Source: Chthoniobacteraceae bacterium (GTDB lineage: Bacteria > Verrucomicrobiota > Verrucomicrobiia > Chthoniobacterales > Chthoniobacteraceae). From it: a DNA stretch of 64,000 bases. The notes under the pieces were generated by a model that worked only from the letters and a program-made list of their open reading frames with translations, did not search any database and was not told the DNA's origin. This document shows positions 1 to 10,900 of this stretch, in pieces (within the stretch, counting starts at the first letter, position 1; each line of letters begins with the position of its first letter). Location of the stretch: assembly GCA_028293625.1 (NCBI GenBank), contig JAQGOL010000030.1, positions 372,001-436,000 of the forward strand, in the 5' to 3' direction. The position numbers and the translations under genes were made by a program.

Positions 1-34
1 ATTCGCTCATGGTTTTGAATCGTGCAAATAGCAA

Positions 35-2242
35 TCACACGTTTGATTCAGCCAATTCTTTGCATCGTTTGAGATCGAGCTTCCCGCTGGCAAGCACCGG
101 GATGGCGTCAACGCGCTGGAGCTTTTTTGGGATCCAAAGATTTGGCAGCCCGGTTGCGGCGAGCTTCTCGCGTAATGCCGCCATCTCAATGTCGCAGGCG
201 GCCAGCACCACGAGCGCTTCGCCTTTGGCTTCATCGGGAATGGAGGTGATGGCGATGTGCCGCTCGTCACTCGCCAGGCCGAGCACCTCATAAATTTTTG
301 CCTCAAGCGTTTCGTGCGGCACCATTTCGCCGCCGATTTTCGAAAAACGTGAAAGGCGCCCTTCAATAAAAAGAAAGCCATCCTCGTCGAACCGGCCAAG
401 ATCGCCTGTTTTAAACCAGTTGTCGCGCAACACATCGGCGGTGCGGACCGGGTCATCGAGGTAACCGTTGAAAATGTTCGGCCCGCGCAACCAAAGCATG
501 CCGGTGTCGTGCAGGGAGAGGATCGCATCGCTCTCCGGATCGCGAATTTGAGCCGCAAGACCCGGAGCGAGTTTGCCAACCGATCCGCGCCGGCTGCTCG
601 GCTGCACGTCCTCCCCTTTTTTTGCCACCGGCTCGGGCAAATTGACGCTGACCACCGGGGAAGTTTCCGTCAGGCCGTATCCTTGCAGCACTTCCTTGCC
701 AAAGCGCGCATGGAACGCCTCGGCCAGTTCGTTTGGAAGTTTCTCAGCACCGGTGACGATCAGCTGCAGGGATTGAATCTGGGCCGGTTCGACCTTTCGC
801 AAGTAGCCGCGAAGGAAGGTCGGGGTGGAACAGAAAAGCGTGATTTTATAACGATGAATCAGCTCGGCATTTTTTACGATATCGAGCGGATTGGGGAACG
901 TCACGGCGCGCATCCCTTCAATGAGCGGGTACCAAAGCGTGACGGTGCAGCCGAAGCTATGGAAAAACGGGAGGCAGGCCAGAAGCGAATCGCGCCGGGT
1001 AAGATTGAGCATGAGCGCAAACTGGCTCACGTTGCCGAGCAGGTTGCGATGGCTGAGCACAACGCCTTTGGGATCGCCTGAACTCCCGCTCGTAAAAAGC
1101 ACCACCGCTTCGTCGTGATCGCCAATCCGCGGAATGCCGAGGAGCCGCGCGAGAATCCACGACGGCGTCAATGCCACCGCCATTCGCCACGCCACGATAT
1201 GCGGTTTAAGGCCGGGCATCACGGTCTCCAGCTCAACGCAATGGGCCGGCCACGGGAAATCGGGCAGACGTTTCATCACGAGACGCGCCGTGATGCAATG
1301 TTCGATGGAACCGATCCGCAACGCTGCTTCAATCGCCGCGCGGCCGGCCGTGAAGTTAAGGTTTACAGGCACCTTTCCGGCAAGGACGACAGCCAGGTTG
1401 GCAATGATGGCCGCCTTGCCGGCCGGCATCACGATGGCGATCCGGTGATGCGGACATTCCCGGGCGATATACCGGCTCAAGGCGATACCCGCGGCCAGGA
1501 GCGTGCCGCGTGAGATCTGGCTGTGATCCATCCCATCAATGGCCGCCACGCTGAACTGCCGTCGCCTGAGCCCTCGAATACAGGCCTCACCCAAATGGGC
1601 GCGCAAGGTTTCCCGTTGTTGAAAACAGAACTCGCCGAGTTCAAGCATGCGCGCTCGCACGATCGCGATGCCGGCGTTCTCGGTCGCAATCGGTTCCCCA
1701 AACGCCACGGTCACCGGATAAGGAATGCGTTTGGGCCATTTGAAAAAGAATTTGCCGCCTTCAAATGAAAAAATGGATCCCCAGAGCTGATCCATCCAAA
1801 CCGGCACCACCGGGCATTTGGCGGTCCGTGCGATGAGTTCATAACCGCGTTTGAGCCGAAGCAGGATGCCGCTGCGGGAGAGTTCGCCCTCGGGGAAAAT
1901 GCAGACGATTTCGCCGCGTGCAATCAGGTCACAAGCCACTTTGACCGCCTCTTTGGCGTGCTTGGGCGAAATCGGAATCGCCTGCATGACTTCAAAGACC
2001 GGCCGCATCAGCCGCTGATTGTAAATATTCTCGTAAATGACGAACCGGATCGGCCGCGGACAGGCCAGATGCAGAATCACCGCGTCGATCCAGGTAAGAT
2101 GGTTGGGCAAAAGGAGAAAACCGCCTTTGGGCAACCGCTCAAGTCCATGCGTGTGTACACGATAGATGAACCGCGCCACAAACCGGCCGACTGCCATCAG
2201 GAGCGTTTCAGTGAGCGAGGTTTTCGGTTGGGTGGAGGACAC
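35..2242 (-). CDS. Acyltransferase fused to AMP-forming acyl-CoA/acyl-ACP synthetase (Aas-like)
   Basis: The protein probably reacylates lysophospholipids: it activates a fatty acid and transfers it to a glycerophospholipid at the inner membrane. An N-terminal PlsC-type domain carries NHLTWID (the NHX4D motif, about residue 47) and FPEGE (about residue 116). A C-terminal adenylate-forming domain carries the P-loop TSGSSGDPKG (about residue 380) and GYGLTETSP. The domain order matches the Aas family, but the N-terminal MFS half (LplT) seen in some fusions is absent; an MFS gene lies divergently next door. The frame is open to an ATG at 2401, which would overlap the neighbour's start, and that extra N-terminus looks non-coding. 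I chose the GTG at 2242; the ATG at 2197 starts exactly at the family's usual N-terminus and is equally possible. Confidence 0.85.
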   Translation of the reverse strand: MSSTQPKTSLTETLLMAVGRFVARFIYRVHTHGLERLPKGGFLLLPNHLTWIDAVILHLACPRPIRFVIYENIYNQRLMRPVFEVMQAIPISPKHAKEAVKVACDLIARGEIVCIFPEGELSRSGILLRLKRGYELIARTAKCPVVPVWMDQLWGSIFSFEGGKFFFKWPKRIPYPVTVAFGEPIATENAGIAIVRARMLELGEFCFQQRETLRAHLGEACIRGLRRRQFSVAAIDGMDHSQISRGTLLAAGIALSRYIARECPHHRIAIVMPAGKAAIIANLAVVLAGKVPVNLNFTAGRAAIEAALRIGSIEHCITARLVMKRLPDFPWPAHCVELETVMPGLKPHIVAWRMAVALTPSWILARLLGIPRIGDHDEAVVLFTSGSSGDPKGVVLSHRNLLGNVSQFALMLNLTRRDSLLACLPFFHSFGCTVTLWYPLIEGMRAVTFPNPLDIVKNAELIHRYKITLFCSTPTFLRGYLRKVEPAQIQSLQLIVTGAEKLPNELAEAFHARFGKEVLQGYGLTETSPVVSVNLPEPVAKKGEDVQPSSRRGSVGKLAPGLAAQIRDPESDAILSLHDTGMLWLRGPNIFNGYLDDPVRTADVLRDNWFKTGDLGRFDEDGFLFIEGRLSRFSKIGGEMVPHETLEAKIYEVLGLASDERHIAITSIPDEAKGEALVVLAACDIEMAALREKLAATGLPNLWIPKKLQRVDAIPVLASGKLDLKRCKELAESNV

Positions 2243-2392
2243 GGGGGCGGAGAATAGGGAAAAACGACCGGGCTTAAATCGAAAATAACTTTCGCCGAAA
2301 AGTAATGACGCCACGAAGCCGCGAATTTTTATCTCCGAATTTGGATTTGGAAATTCCACGCGCGGCAACCGAAGGCTAAAGCTTGCCGCCTC

Positions 2393-3691
2393 ATGGATCA
2401 TTCCTCGCCAATGAAACCCGCCGTTCTTCCCGGCGCGAACCGTGCGCTGGCGCTGCTGCTGGCCATTAATCTCTTCTGTTATCTGGATCGCTACATCCTG
2501 GCGGCCATCATTCCGGCAATCAAACTCGAGTTTCTTCCCGGCGACCCCGATGCCAACGGAAAAGCGGGCCTGCTCACCACGGCATTCCTGCTCAGTTACA
2601 TGCTGATGGCGCCCCTTTTTGGATGGCTGGCCGACCGTTATTCACGCTGGCCCCTGATCGGCTTGAGTGTCGCGCTCTGGAGCATCGCAAGCGGAGTCAC
2701 CGGCTTTGCCAGCACTTTCCTCATGCTGCTGGCCACGCGCATCTTTCTTGGCATCGGCGAAGCCGGCTACGGACCCGCCGCCCCCACCATCATCAGCGAT
2801 CTTTACCCGGCGGAAAAACGGGGCCGGGTGCTGGCCTGGTTTTTCATGGCAATTCCAGTCGGCAGCGCGCTCGGTTACGCGTTCGGCGGGGTGATCAATC
2901 ATTTCTGGGGATGGCGCTGGGCGTTTTTCCTCGTTGCGCCGCCCGGGCTTTTGCTCGCGTTTCTTTGCGCAAAAATGAAAGAGCCGCGCCGGGCCGGATC
3001 GACCGGATCCAAGCCGCGCGCAGCCGACTACCTGGCCCTCTTTAAGATCCCCTCGTTGATCAGCAATATCGCCGCGCAAACGGCCATGACTTTTGCCATC
3101 GGCGGACTTTCGGTCTGGGCGCCGACTTATATTCATGAGACACGCGGATTGCCGCTCGCGCAGGTCGACCTCATTTTTGGCGGGATCCTCGTCGTTGCAG
3201 GACTGACCTCCACGCTGCTGGGCGGGATGCTCGGCGATAAACTCAAGGCGCGCTTTCCCGGCTCATATTTCCTGGTCTCAGGCAGCGGGATGTTGCTCGG
3301 GTTTCCGGCGACGATCGCCATGCTTTTCACGCCCTTTCCCGTGGCTTGGATCTTTGTATTCCTGGCGATGTTTTTTCTCTTCTTAAATATTGGCCCCTCC
3401 AATACGGCCATCGCCAACGTCACTCCTCCGGCAATGCGCGCCTCGGCTTTCGCATTGAATATCCTGATTATCCACGCCCTTGGAGACGCGCTTTCTCCGT
3501 GGCTCATCGGCTGGATAAAAGATCATTACACATGGAACGCAGCCTTTTTTACCGTCTCCCTGGTCATGCTTGTGGCCGGGATTATCTGGTTGCTGGGAAT
3601 CCGGGGTTATGTGCGCGATAACGCCGCGGCTGAAGCGGAGGAGAACCGGGCATTCACCGATTCCTCGGATCCATTAAAAGCGACCGTTTAA
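2393..3691 (+). CDS. MFS transporter, spinster-like
   Basis: A 432-residue inner-membrane transporter with about 12 hydrophobic helices. The first helix contains INLFCYLDRYILAAIIPAI, and the loop between helices 2 and 3 has the MFS signature GWLADRYSRWP. This pattern resembles the Spinster/sugar-phosphate-like branch of the major facilitator superfamily; the substrate cannot be read from sequence. The start at 2393 would overlap the longest reading of the divergent acyltransferase; an in-frame ATG at 2411 is the alternative. Its stop codon shares one base with the mutS start, so the two are probably co-transcribed and translationally coupled, although no functional link between a transporter and mismatch repair is known. 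Because it is next to an Aas-like gene, lysophospholipid or lipid flipping (as for LplT) is conceivable, but that is inference. Confidence 0.88.
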   Translation: MDHSSPMKPAVLPGANRALALLLAINLFCYLDRYILAAIIPAIKLEFLPGDPDANGKAGLLTTAFLLSYMLMAPLFGWLADRYSRWPLIGLSVALWSIASGVTGFASTFLMLLATRIFLGIGEAGYGPAAPTIISDLYPAEKRGRVLAWFFMAIPVGSALGYAFGGVINHFWGWRWAFFLVAPPGLLLAFLCAKMKEPRRAGSTGSKPRAADYLALFKIPSLISNIAAQTAMTFAIGGLSVWAPTYIHETRGLPLAQVDLIFGGILVVAGLTSTLLGGMLGDKLKARFPGSYFLVSGSGMLLGFPATIAMLFTPFPVAWIFVFLAMFFLFLNIGPSNTAIANVTPPAMRASAFALNILIIHALGDALSPWLIGWIKDHYTWNAAFFTVSLVMLVAGIIWLLGIRGYVRDNAAAEAEENRAFTDSSDPLKATV

Positions 3692-6321
3692 TGGACCCGG
3701 CCTCCTCTGATTCACCGGCAAAAGCGCGAAGCTTGAAGCCGCCAAAAGCCGACGCTACGGTCCCGGCCGTGTCTGAAAATTTAACCCCGATGATGCAGCA
3801 GTATCAGGGCATCCGAAGGGGTCTCCCGCCGGATACGTTGCTCCTGTTCCGGCTTGGCGATTTTTACGAAATGTTCTTTGAGGATGCGCAGGTGGCGGCC
3901 GGCATTCTCAACGTGGCCCTGACAAAGCGGAACCTGGTGCCAATGTGCGGCATCCCGTTTCACGCGCTCGACGGCTACCTTCGCCGATTAATCAAGGCGG
4001 GACGGCGGGTGGCGATTTGCGATCAGGTGGGCGAGCCGCAGAAAGGGCAGATCGTCCATCGCGAGATTGTCCAGATCATCAGTCCCGGCACCGTGGGCGA
4101 TGTGCAGATGCTCGATGCCAAGCGCAATAATTTTCTGGCCGGGATTCTGGCCGGGGCCAAAGGCGGATTCGGTTTTGCTTTTGTCGATCTGACCACGGGC
4201 GATTTTCGCCTCACTGAAGTGGCGGACGAAAAAGCGCTTATTGATGAAATCGCCCGGGTGCAGCCCGCCGAGGTGCTTATCAGCGAGGAACAGGCGGCTC
4301 TGTTTCGCGAAATCCGAGGCCTGGTTCCCCGCGACGGCTACACGTTTCTTTATGAGCAGGCTTATTTTACCCTGCGCGACCATTTTAAGGTGCAATCGCT
4401 CGACGGGTTTGGCTGCGAGGAGATGCCCGCGGCCATCGGGGCGGCCGGCGCCATCCTTCATTATTTAAAGAATGAACTGCGCCGCTCGCTCGGCCACATC
4501 GCCCGGCTGACCTGTTACCGCAACTCGCAGTTCATGATCATTGACGCCGCCACCCAGTCGAACCTGGAGCTGGTCCAGGCGCGCGGTGGTGGACGCGACA
4601 CTTCGCTTTTAGGCGCCCTCGACCGGACCGTGACGCCGATGGGGGCGCGCAAGCTGCGGGATTGGGTGCTGCATCCCCTTTGTGAACTGAACCCGCTGGT
4701 TGCGCGGCAGGAGATCATTGGCGAACTGCTCGGCGAACCGTTTGTCCTTGGTAAAATACGCGAAACCCTCAATTCGATCCGCGATATGGAACGGACCGTC
4801 GGGCGGCTGGCGCAAACCGGCGGCAACGCGCGCGATCTGCTGGTTTTACGGACAAGCCTGGAACAGATCCCGCAGCTCAAGGCCGATATCGAAGCGCTGC
4901 AACTGGGCAGCGGGCTGCATCCCGTCAATGACACGCGCGGCCCGGATGCCTGCAAACTCTGCCAGACGATCCTTGGTGATTTGCATCCCCTTCCCGCGCT
5001 GGTTTCCCTCTTGAATACCGCCATTGTTGACGAACCGCCCGCATTGACCCGCGACGGAGGCATGTTCCGCGACGGTTATCATCCGCCACTTGACGAGCTC
5101 CGCAACGCCGGGCGCGAAGGCAAGGACTGGATCGCCCAGCTCCAACAGCGTGAGATGGAGCAGACAGGCATTAAATCGCTGAAAGTGCGGTTTACCTCGG
5201 TTTTCGGTTATTTTATCGAGGTCACAAAATCGAACCTCCATTTGGTGCCGGTAACCTGGCACCGCAAACAGACCGTCGCGACCGGAGAACGATTCATCAC
5301 GCCGGAATTAAAAGAAGTCGAAGGCAAAATCCTCGGCGCCGATGAACGGGCCAAGGCGCTGGAAATGGAGCTTTTTGGCCAGGTGCGCGACGAGGTTTTA
5401 AAAGAGCTGAGCGGCTTGCAACAAACCGCTTCGGCCGTCGCCTCGATTGATGCGCTGGCTTCATTGGCCGAGACCGCGCGGCTTTTTGGTTACTGCAAAC
5501 CGCTGCTCACCAATGAACTCCGATTGCGCGTCGTCGATGGCCGCCATCCGGTGCTCGATCAGTGTCTGATTGAGGAAAAATTCGTGCCAAACGATGTCGA
5601 CCTCGACGGCGACCGCAACCGTCTCCTGATCCTGACCGGCCCGAACATGGCCGGCAAATCGACGTATATCCGGCAGGTGGCGCTCCTGACGCTTCTGGCG
5701 CAGATCGGTTCGTGGGTGCCGGCAAAATCCGCCGAGATCGGGCTCGCCGACCGCATTTTCACCAGGGTCGGGGCCAACGATGATCTCTCACGTGGCCAAT
5801 CGACGTTCATGGTGGAAATGAACGAGACGGCCAACATCACCAACAACGCCACCGAGCGCAGCCTTGTTATCCTTGATGAAATCGGACGCGGCACCTCGAC
5901 CTTTGATGGCCTTTCCATCGCGTGGAGCGTCGCCGAGTTTCTTCACGATGAACTCAAAGCCCGCACTTTGTTTGCCACTCATTATCATGAGCTGACCGAG
6001 CTTGAGATGACGCGATCCGGGGTGCGCAATTACAACGTGGCGGTTCGCGAGTGGAACGATCAGATCATCTTTTTACGCAAAATTGTGAAGGGTGGCGCGG
6101 ACAAAAGTTACGGAATCCAGGTGGCGCGCTTGGCCGGGTTGCCGCCGTCGATCATCGCACGTGCGAAGGAAATTTTGTCCAACCTTGAGCAGTCTGAACT
6201 CAATGCCGAAGGAAAGCCGACTCTGGCCGAAAAACCGCCCGCGGCCGGGACGACCAAAACGCGTGCGAAAAAGCCCGCCGCTTCAGTCGCGGCGATCAAG
6301 CCGCAGATGACGTTGTTCTAA
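3691..6321 (+). CDS. mutS: DNA mismatch repair protein MutS
   Basis: Recognises base mismatches and small loops and starts methyl- or nick-directed repair with MutL. The 876-residue length is normal for MutS1. The mismatch-reading motif GDFYEMF lies at residues 56-62 (Phe58 and Glu60 are the wedge residues). The Walker A motif GPNMAGKS is near residue 650, followed by the Walker B/signature region with LDEIGRGTSTFDG and the ATHYHEL switch. The protein has a basic Ala/Lys/Pro-rich stretch before the C-terminal QMTLF, which resembles a beta-clamp binding peptide (inference). The ATG overlaps the last base of the upstream MFS stop. No mutL is present in the window. Confidence 0.97.
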   Translation: MDPASSDSPAKARSLKPPKADATVPAVSENLTPMMQQYQGIRRGLPPDTLLLFRLGDFYEMFFEDAQVAAGILNVALTKRNLVPMCGIPFHALDGYLRRLIKAGRRVAICDQVGEPQKGQIVHREIVQIISPGTVGDVQMLDAKRNNFLAGILAGAKGGFGFAFVDLTTGDFRLTEVADEKALIDEIARVQPAEVLISEEQAALFREIRGLVPRDGYTFLYEQAYFTLRDHFKVQSLDGFGCEEMPAAIGAAGAILHYLKNELRRSLGHIARLTCYRNSQFMIIDAATQSNLELVQARGGGRDTSLLGALDRTVTPMGARKLRDWVLHPLCELNPLVARQEIIGELLGEPFVLGKIRETLNSIRDMERTVGRLAQTGGNARDLLVLRTSLEQIPQLKADIEALQLGSGLHPVNDTRGPDACKLCQTILGDLHPLPALVSLLNTAIVDEPPALTRDGGMFRDGYHPPLDELRNAGREGKDWIAQLQQREMEQTGIKSLKVRFTSVFGYFIEVTKSNLHLVPVTWHRKQTVATGERFITPELKEVEGKILGADERAKALEMELFGQVRDEVLKELSGLQQTASAVASIDALASLAETARLFGYCKPLLTNELRLRVVDGRHPVLDQCLIEEKFVPNDVDLDGDRNRLLILTGPNMAGKSTYIRQVALLTLLAQIGSWVPAKSAEIGLADRIFTRVGANDDLSRGQSTFMVEMNETANITNNATERSLVILDEIGRGTSTFDGLSIAWSVAEFLHDELKARTLFATHYHELTELEMTRSGVRNYNVAVREWNDQIIFLRKIVKGGADKSYGIQVARLAGLPPSIIARAKEILSNLEQSELNAEGKPTLAEKPPAAGTTKTRAKKPAASVAAIKPQMTLF

Positions 6322-6400
6322 ACGGGCGCTGCCCCTTTCATTTCCGGCGGGTTCCCGCGAATTATTCCAACGATTACGAGCGTTCACCGGTTAAACAGCC

Positions 6401-7846
6401 ATGAACGTCCTTTGCCGCTCCATTCTCCTGCTCGCATGCTCGGTGGCGGCCACGCTGGCCGATGACCTTGTTAATTCGGCGATCGTTCCTGTTGCACAAG
6501 GCGGTATGGAACAACGCCACGCGGCAAAGGTCGAACTGGTTAAAAATCACAAGTTTGACCTGCTGCTGATTGGCGATTCGATCACGCACAATCTCGATAA
6601 TCCCGGATACAAGGCGGTCTGGGATCAGTTCTTCGCGCCGCGCAATGCCATCGACCTCGGCTACAGCGGAGGCCGCACCGAGAACACGCTTTGGAACCTG
6701 GCCAATGGTGAACTCGAAGGCCAGACGCCCAAGGTCGCCATCGTGCTCATTGGGACGAATAATTCCGATGACGCCAACTATCGCGTGGTCCATACCCCCG
6801 AACAGATTGCGGAAGGGACCGCGGCGATCGTGAAACTGCTCAGGGAAAAGACGCCCGCCACCCGAATCCTGTTGTTGCGGATTTTCCCGCGCACGAACAT
6901 TTATAAAAATCCCGATGGGAGCGAGCGCGGCAGCGAAGAAAAACGGTTTGCCACCAACCTGCGCGCCGGCGAACTGGTGGCGCGGCTCGCCGATGGCAAA
7001 AACGTTGTCTATCTCGATGTAAATCACGCTTTCCTTCTCCCCGACGGCACACTCGATCCAAAGCTCATGCCGGATCGGCTGCATCCGTCGCCGGAGGGAG
7101 CGCTGCGATGGGCGCGCGCGATGGAGCCGACCCTGGCGGAACTCTTCGGGGACTCGCTCCGCGAAGCCGCCGCGGCCAATAACGCGGTTGTTCCCGTCTC
7201 CAAACTTGAGCAGGACGGCTACGATTGGTTCGCCCGGCACGAAACGATCTTAAAACAACAGGACGACGCGGAAATCGTGCTCATTGGCGATTCAATCACC
7301 CATTTCTGGGGCGGCAATCCGGCCGCCAACAGGGTGAACGGCCCGCAGGCATTCGAAGCGACATTCGCCGGCAAACGCGTATTAAACCTCGGATTCGGAT
7401 GGGACCGCACCCAGAACGTGCTCTGGCGGCTCGACCATGGGGAGATGGAAAAGCTGCATCCCGCCACCGTGGTCATCAATATTGGGACCAACAATTTTGC
7501 GGGGACAAAAAATGCGCGCGCCAATTCCCCCGCCGAGATCGTCGAAGGAATTCGCGAAATCGTTCTGCGGGTCCGCTCCAAAGCGCCCCGGGCCAAGGTG
7601 ATCCTGATGGCGGTATTTCCACGTGGAGAAAACGCGGCTGATCCGATGCGCGCGAAGGTGGGCGAACTCAATGGTCTGCTGGGGCGCGAATTCGCCAATT
7701 TGCCAGGGATCACGTTTCTGGATCTGAACGCAAAGCTCACGCAGCCTGATGGCAGCATTTCGCGCGAGGTGATGAGCGATTTCCTGCATCCCAGCGAGCG
7801 CGGTTATTTGATCTGGGGCAACGCGCTCAAGGAAGCCGGTCTGTAA
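6401..7846 (+). CDS. Secreted tandem-domain SGNH/GDSL hydrolase
   Basis: A 481-residue exported protein with a signal peptide (hydrophobic LLACSVAATLA before residue 22) and two SGNH hydrolase domains resembling the acetylhydrolase IB catalytic subunit type. Domain 1 (about 45-250) has GDSIT at 58-62, GTNN, and Asp225-x-x-His228 in DRLHPS. Domain 2 (about 280-480) repeats GDSIT at 296-300, GTNN, and Asp460-x-x-His463 in DFLHPS. Both sets of Ser-Asp-His residues are therefore present. The likely role is deacetylation of sugars or polysaccharides outside the cytoplasm. It is separated by 80 bases from mutS and lies upstream of a secreted DUF1549/1553 gene. The two-copy layout is less common than single-domain members. 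Confidence 0.88.
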   Translation: MNVLCRSILLLACSVAATLADDLVNSAIVPVAQGGMEQRHAAKVELVKNHKFDLLLIGDSITHNLDNPGYKAVWDQFFAPRNAIDLGYSGGRTENTLWNLANGELEGQTPKVAIVLIGTNNSDDANYRVVHTPEQIAEGTAAIVKLLREKTPATRILLLRIFPRTNIYKNPDGSERGSEEKRFATNLRAGELVARLADGKNVVYLDVNHAFLLPDGTLDPKLMPDRLHPSPEGALRWARAMEPTLAELFGDSLREAAAANNAVVPVSKLEQDGYDWFARHETILKQQDDAEIVLIGDSITHFWGGNPAANRVNGPQAFEATFAGKRVLNLGFGWDRTQNVLWRLDHGEMEKLHPATVVINIGTNNFAGTKNARANSPAEIVEGIREIVLRVRSKAPRAKVILMAVFPRGENAADPMRAKVGELNGLLGREFANLPGITFLDLNAKLTQPDGSISREVMSDFLHPSERGYLIWGNALKEAGL

Positions 7847-7962
7847 GCTTTTCGTTTTCCGCCGGATTCGTTCAGCTCTGCTTCACAAACCCGGTTTGTG
7901 GAGTTGGCTGATCGTGTCCTATTGGTTACAATGCCGCGCCGCCCTCTCCCCGCGGAACGCCA

Positions 7963-10900
7963 ATGATTTCACAGTCCCCTCTCCTGCGTCGTCTTGCAGC
8001 GGTCACGCTTTTTCTCGTGCCGGGATTTGCCGACGCGGAAATCAACGGCGCGGAATTCTTCGAGAAAAACGTGCGGCCGATTCTTCAGGAGAACTGTTTT
8101 AAATGCCATAGTCATGCGGAGAAAATCAAAGGCGGGCTCGCGCTCGATTCCTTGGAAGGCGCCCTGAGCGGCGGCGAAACAAGCCCGGCGGTCGTGCCCG
8201 GGGATCTCGCCAAAAGCCTGCTCGTTGAAGCGATCGGCTATAAAAACGACGATCTGCAAATGCCGCCGAAAGGGAAGAAACTCAGCGAGGCGCAAATCGG
8301 CGCATTGACCCAGTGGATCTCGATGGGCGCCCCCTGGCCGGTCGATCCCAATAAGAAAAAAATGGTTTCCCGGCCCAAAGGCTCGATCACGGCCGAGGAC
8401 CGCCAATGGTGGGCATTCCAACCGGTCGCCGATCAGGCTCCACCCACGGTGGACGATCACGGATGGGCCGCCAACGAGATTGACCGGTTCATTTTTAAAA
8501 AATTGGACGAGGCGGGCTTATCCCCGTCGCCGCGCGCCTCAAAGGCGAAACTGGTGCGGCGGCTTTATTTCGATGTGACCGGCCTGCCGCCCACGCCGGA
8601 ACAGGTCGCGGCATTCGAGGCGGATTCCTCGCCAGAAGCATGGGAAAAGCTGGTCGACTCGCTCCTTGCCAGTCCGCGATATGGCGAGCGTTGGGCGCGT
8701 CATTGGCTTGATCTGGTGCGCTATGCCGACAGCGATGGATTTCGCATTGACGATTACCGGCCCCATTCGTGGCGTTATCGCGATTATGTGATCGGCGCCT
8801 TCAATGACGATAAACCGTATGACCGTTTCATTCAGGAGCAGATCGCGGGCGATGAAATGTTTCCCGACGATCCTCAAGCCCATATCGCCACCGGATTTTT
8901 AAGGCACTGGATCTACGAATATAACAACCGCGATGTGCCCGGCCAGTGGACGAATATTTTAAACGACGTCACCGACGTAACGGCCGACGTCTTTCTTGGG
9001 CTTGGGGTGCAATGCGCGCGATGCCACGATCACAAGTTCGATCCCATTTTACAGAAGGATTATTACCGGCTTCAGGCCTTTCTGGCGCCGCTTGTCCCGA
9101 CGGAAACCGCGGCCGCGACCGAGTCTGAACAAAACCAATACGCGGATAAACTGGCGCCCTGGGAACAAAAGACAGCGGCTTTGCGCGCGCAGATCGCCAC
9201 CTTGGAAGCGCCGTATCGGCAGAAAGCGGCGGAGGAGGCCATTGGCAAGTTTCCCGAGGAAATCCAAGCGCTCATTCACAAACCGGTTTCCGAACGGGCA
9301 CCGTTGGAACATCAGCTGGCGGAACTGGCTTACCGGCAGGTCGATTATGAATTCGGACGCCTGCTCACGCATGTTCCCGACAAAGCCAAAAAAGAGCTGA
9401 TTGACCTTCAGAAGGAACTTACCAGGTTCGACAAAGAAAAACCGCAGGCATTGCCGGTGGCGTTTGGGGTTGGGGATGTCGGACCGATCGCGCCGGTCGT
9501 GCGGATTCCGAAAAAGGAGCAGCTTGGCGATATCGCTCCCGGCTTTTTAACCATTTTTGGAGAGGAACCGGCGCGGATTGAGGCCAAAACGAATTCCACG
9601 GGACGCCGCACGGCGCTTGCGCGCTGGCTGACAACGCCGGATAACGCCCTTGTTACCCGCGTCATTGTCAACCGGGTCTGGCAATATCACTTCGGCCAGG
9701 GATTGGTTCTCACCACCTCTGATTTTGGCAAACTCAGCGAACCGCCATCCCACCCGGAGCTGCTCGATTGGATGACGCGCCGTTTTGTGAAGGACGGCTG
9801 GTCTTTTAAAAAGCTGCACCGGCTGATTCTGCTCTCGTCGACCTGGCAGGAAGCCGCGGTTGCCGAAGATACTGCCGGCATTTCAAATGCCTCCTTTGCC
9901 GACGCCAAAACCCCGCAGCTGGTTGATCCCGAAAACCGGTTGCTGTGGCGAAGCGGCACCCGGCGTCTCGATGCCGAACAGATTCGGGACGCGATTCTGG
10001 CGACAACCGGCGAGTTGGATTTGAAAAACATAAGCGGCCCCGGAGTCGATGGGAACCAGCCGCGCCGGTCGATCTTCAACAAGGTCATGCGCAATACACG
10101 CGATCCGTTGCTGGAAGTGTTTGACGCTCCCGAAGCCTTTTTAAGCGCTTCCCAACGCAACACAACGACCACGCCAACCCAATCGTTGCAGATGCTAAAT
10201 AGCGCATGGTCGCTGGAGCGGGCCAAAATCTTCGCGCAACGAATCGAACGCGAGTTCCCTTCAAGCGATACCCGGCCCCGGCTGATCCGCGCGTTTCAAC
10301 TCACCATGGGCCGGGCTCCCACCGCCATTGAAGCCGATCAGCTCGGCGCATTTTTGGGCGCCCAGGAAACACGGCTCTCAGGGCGTGTGGTCAAAAAGGC
10401 GGCCGTCCCGTTTCTTGGCGAAAAAATGCCGTTTCGCGATGGACGCGGTGCGGTGTTTGCCCCCGGCAGCGCGCAGCAACAACTCGGTGTGCCGAACGGC
10501 TTCGACGTCGAGAGTGCCGGATTTACCGTGGAAGCTTTTGTAATGCTGCGTTCGCTCTATCCAAATGGGAACGTGCGCACGATTGCTTCCCAATGGGATG
10601 GGATAAAGGAACATGCGGGCTGGGCGCTTGGAGTTTCCGGCAAACAATCGCGTTATAAACCGCAAACCCTCGTTCTCCAGCTCAATGGAAAGGGAACGCC
10701 TCCCGATCAGGCGCCTGAACCAATCTTCAGCGGGCTGACCCTCCAGATCGGCAAACCGTATTTCGTGGCAGTCAGCGTTCCAATCGACGCGGCCACGGGT
10801 GTGACGTTCTTTCTCAAAGATCTCTCCAACGACGATGAGCCGATGCTCACCGCGACGCTTCCGCATCAGACCGCAGGCGGTCTCACCAACTCGGCGGCCT

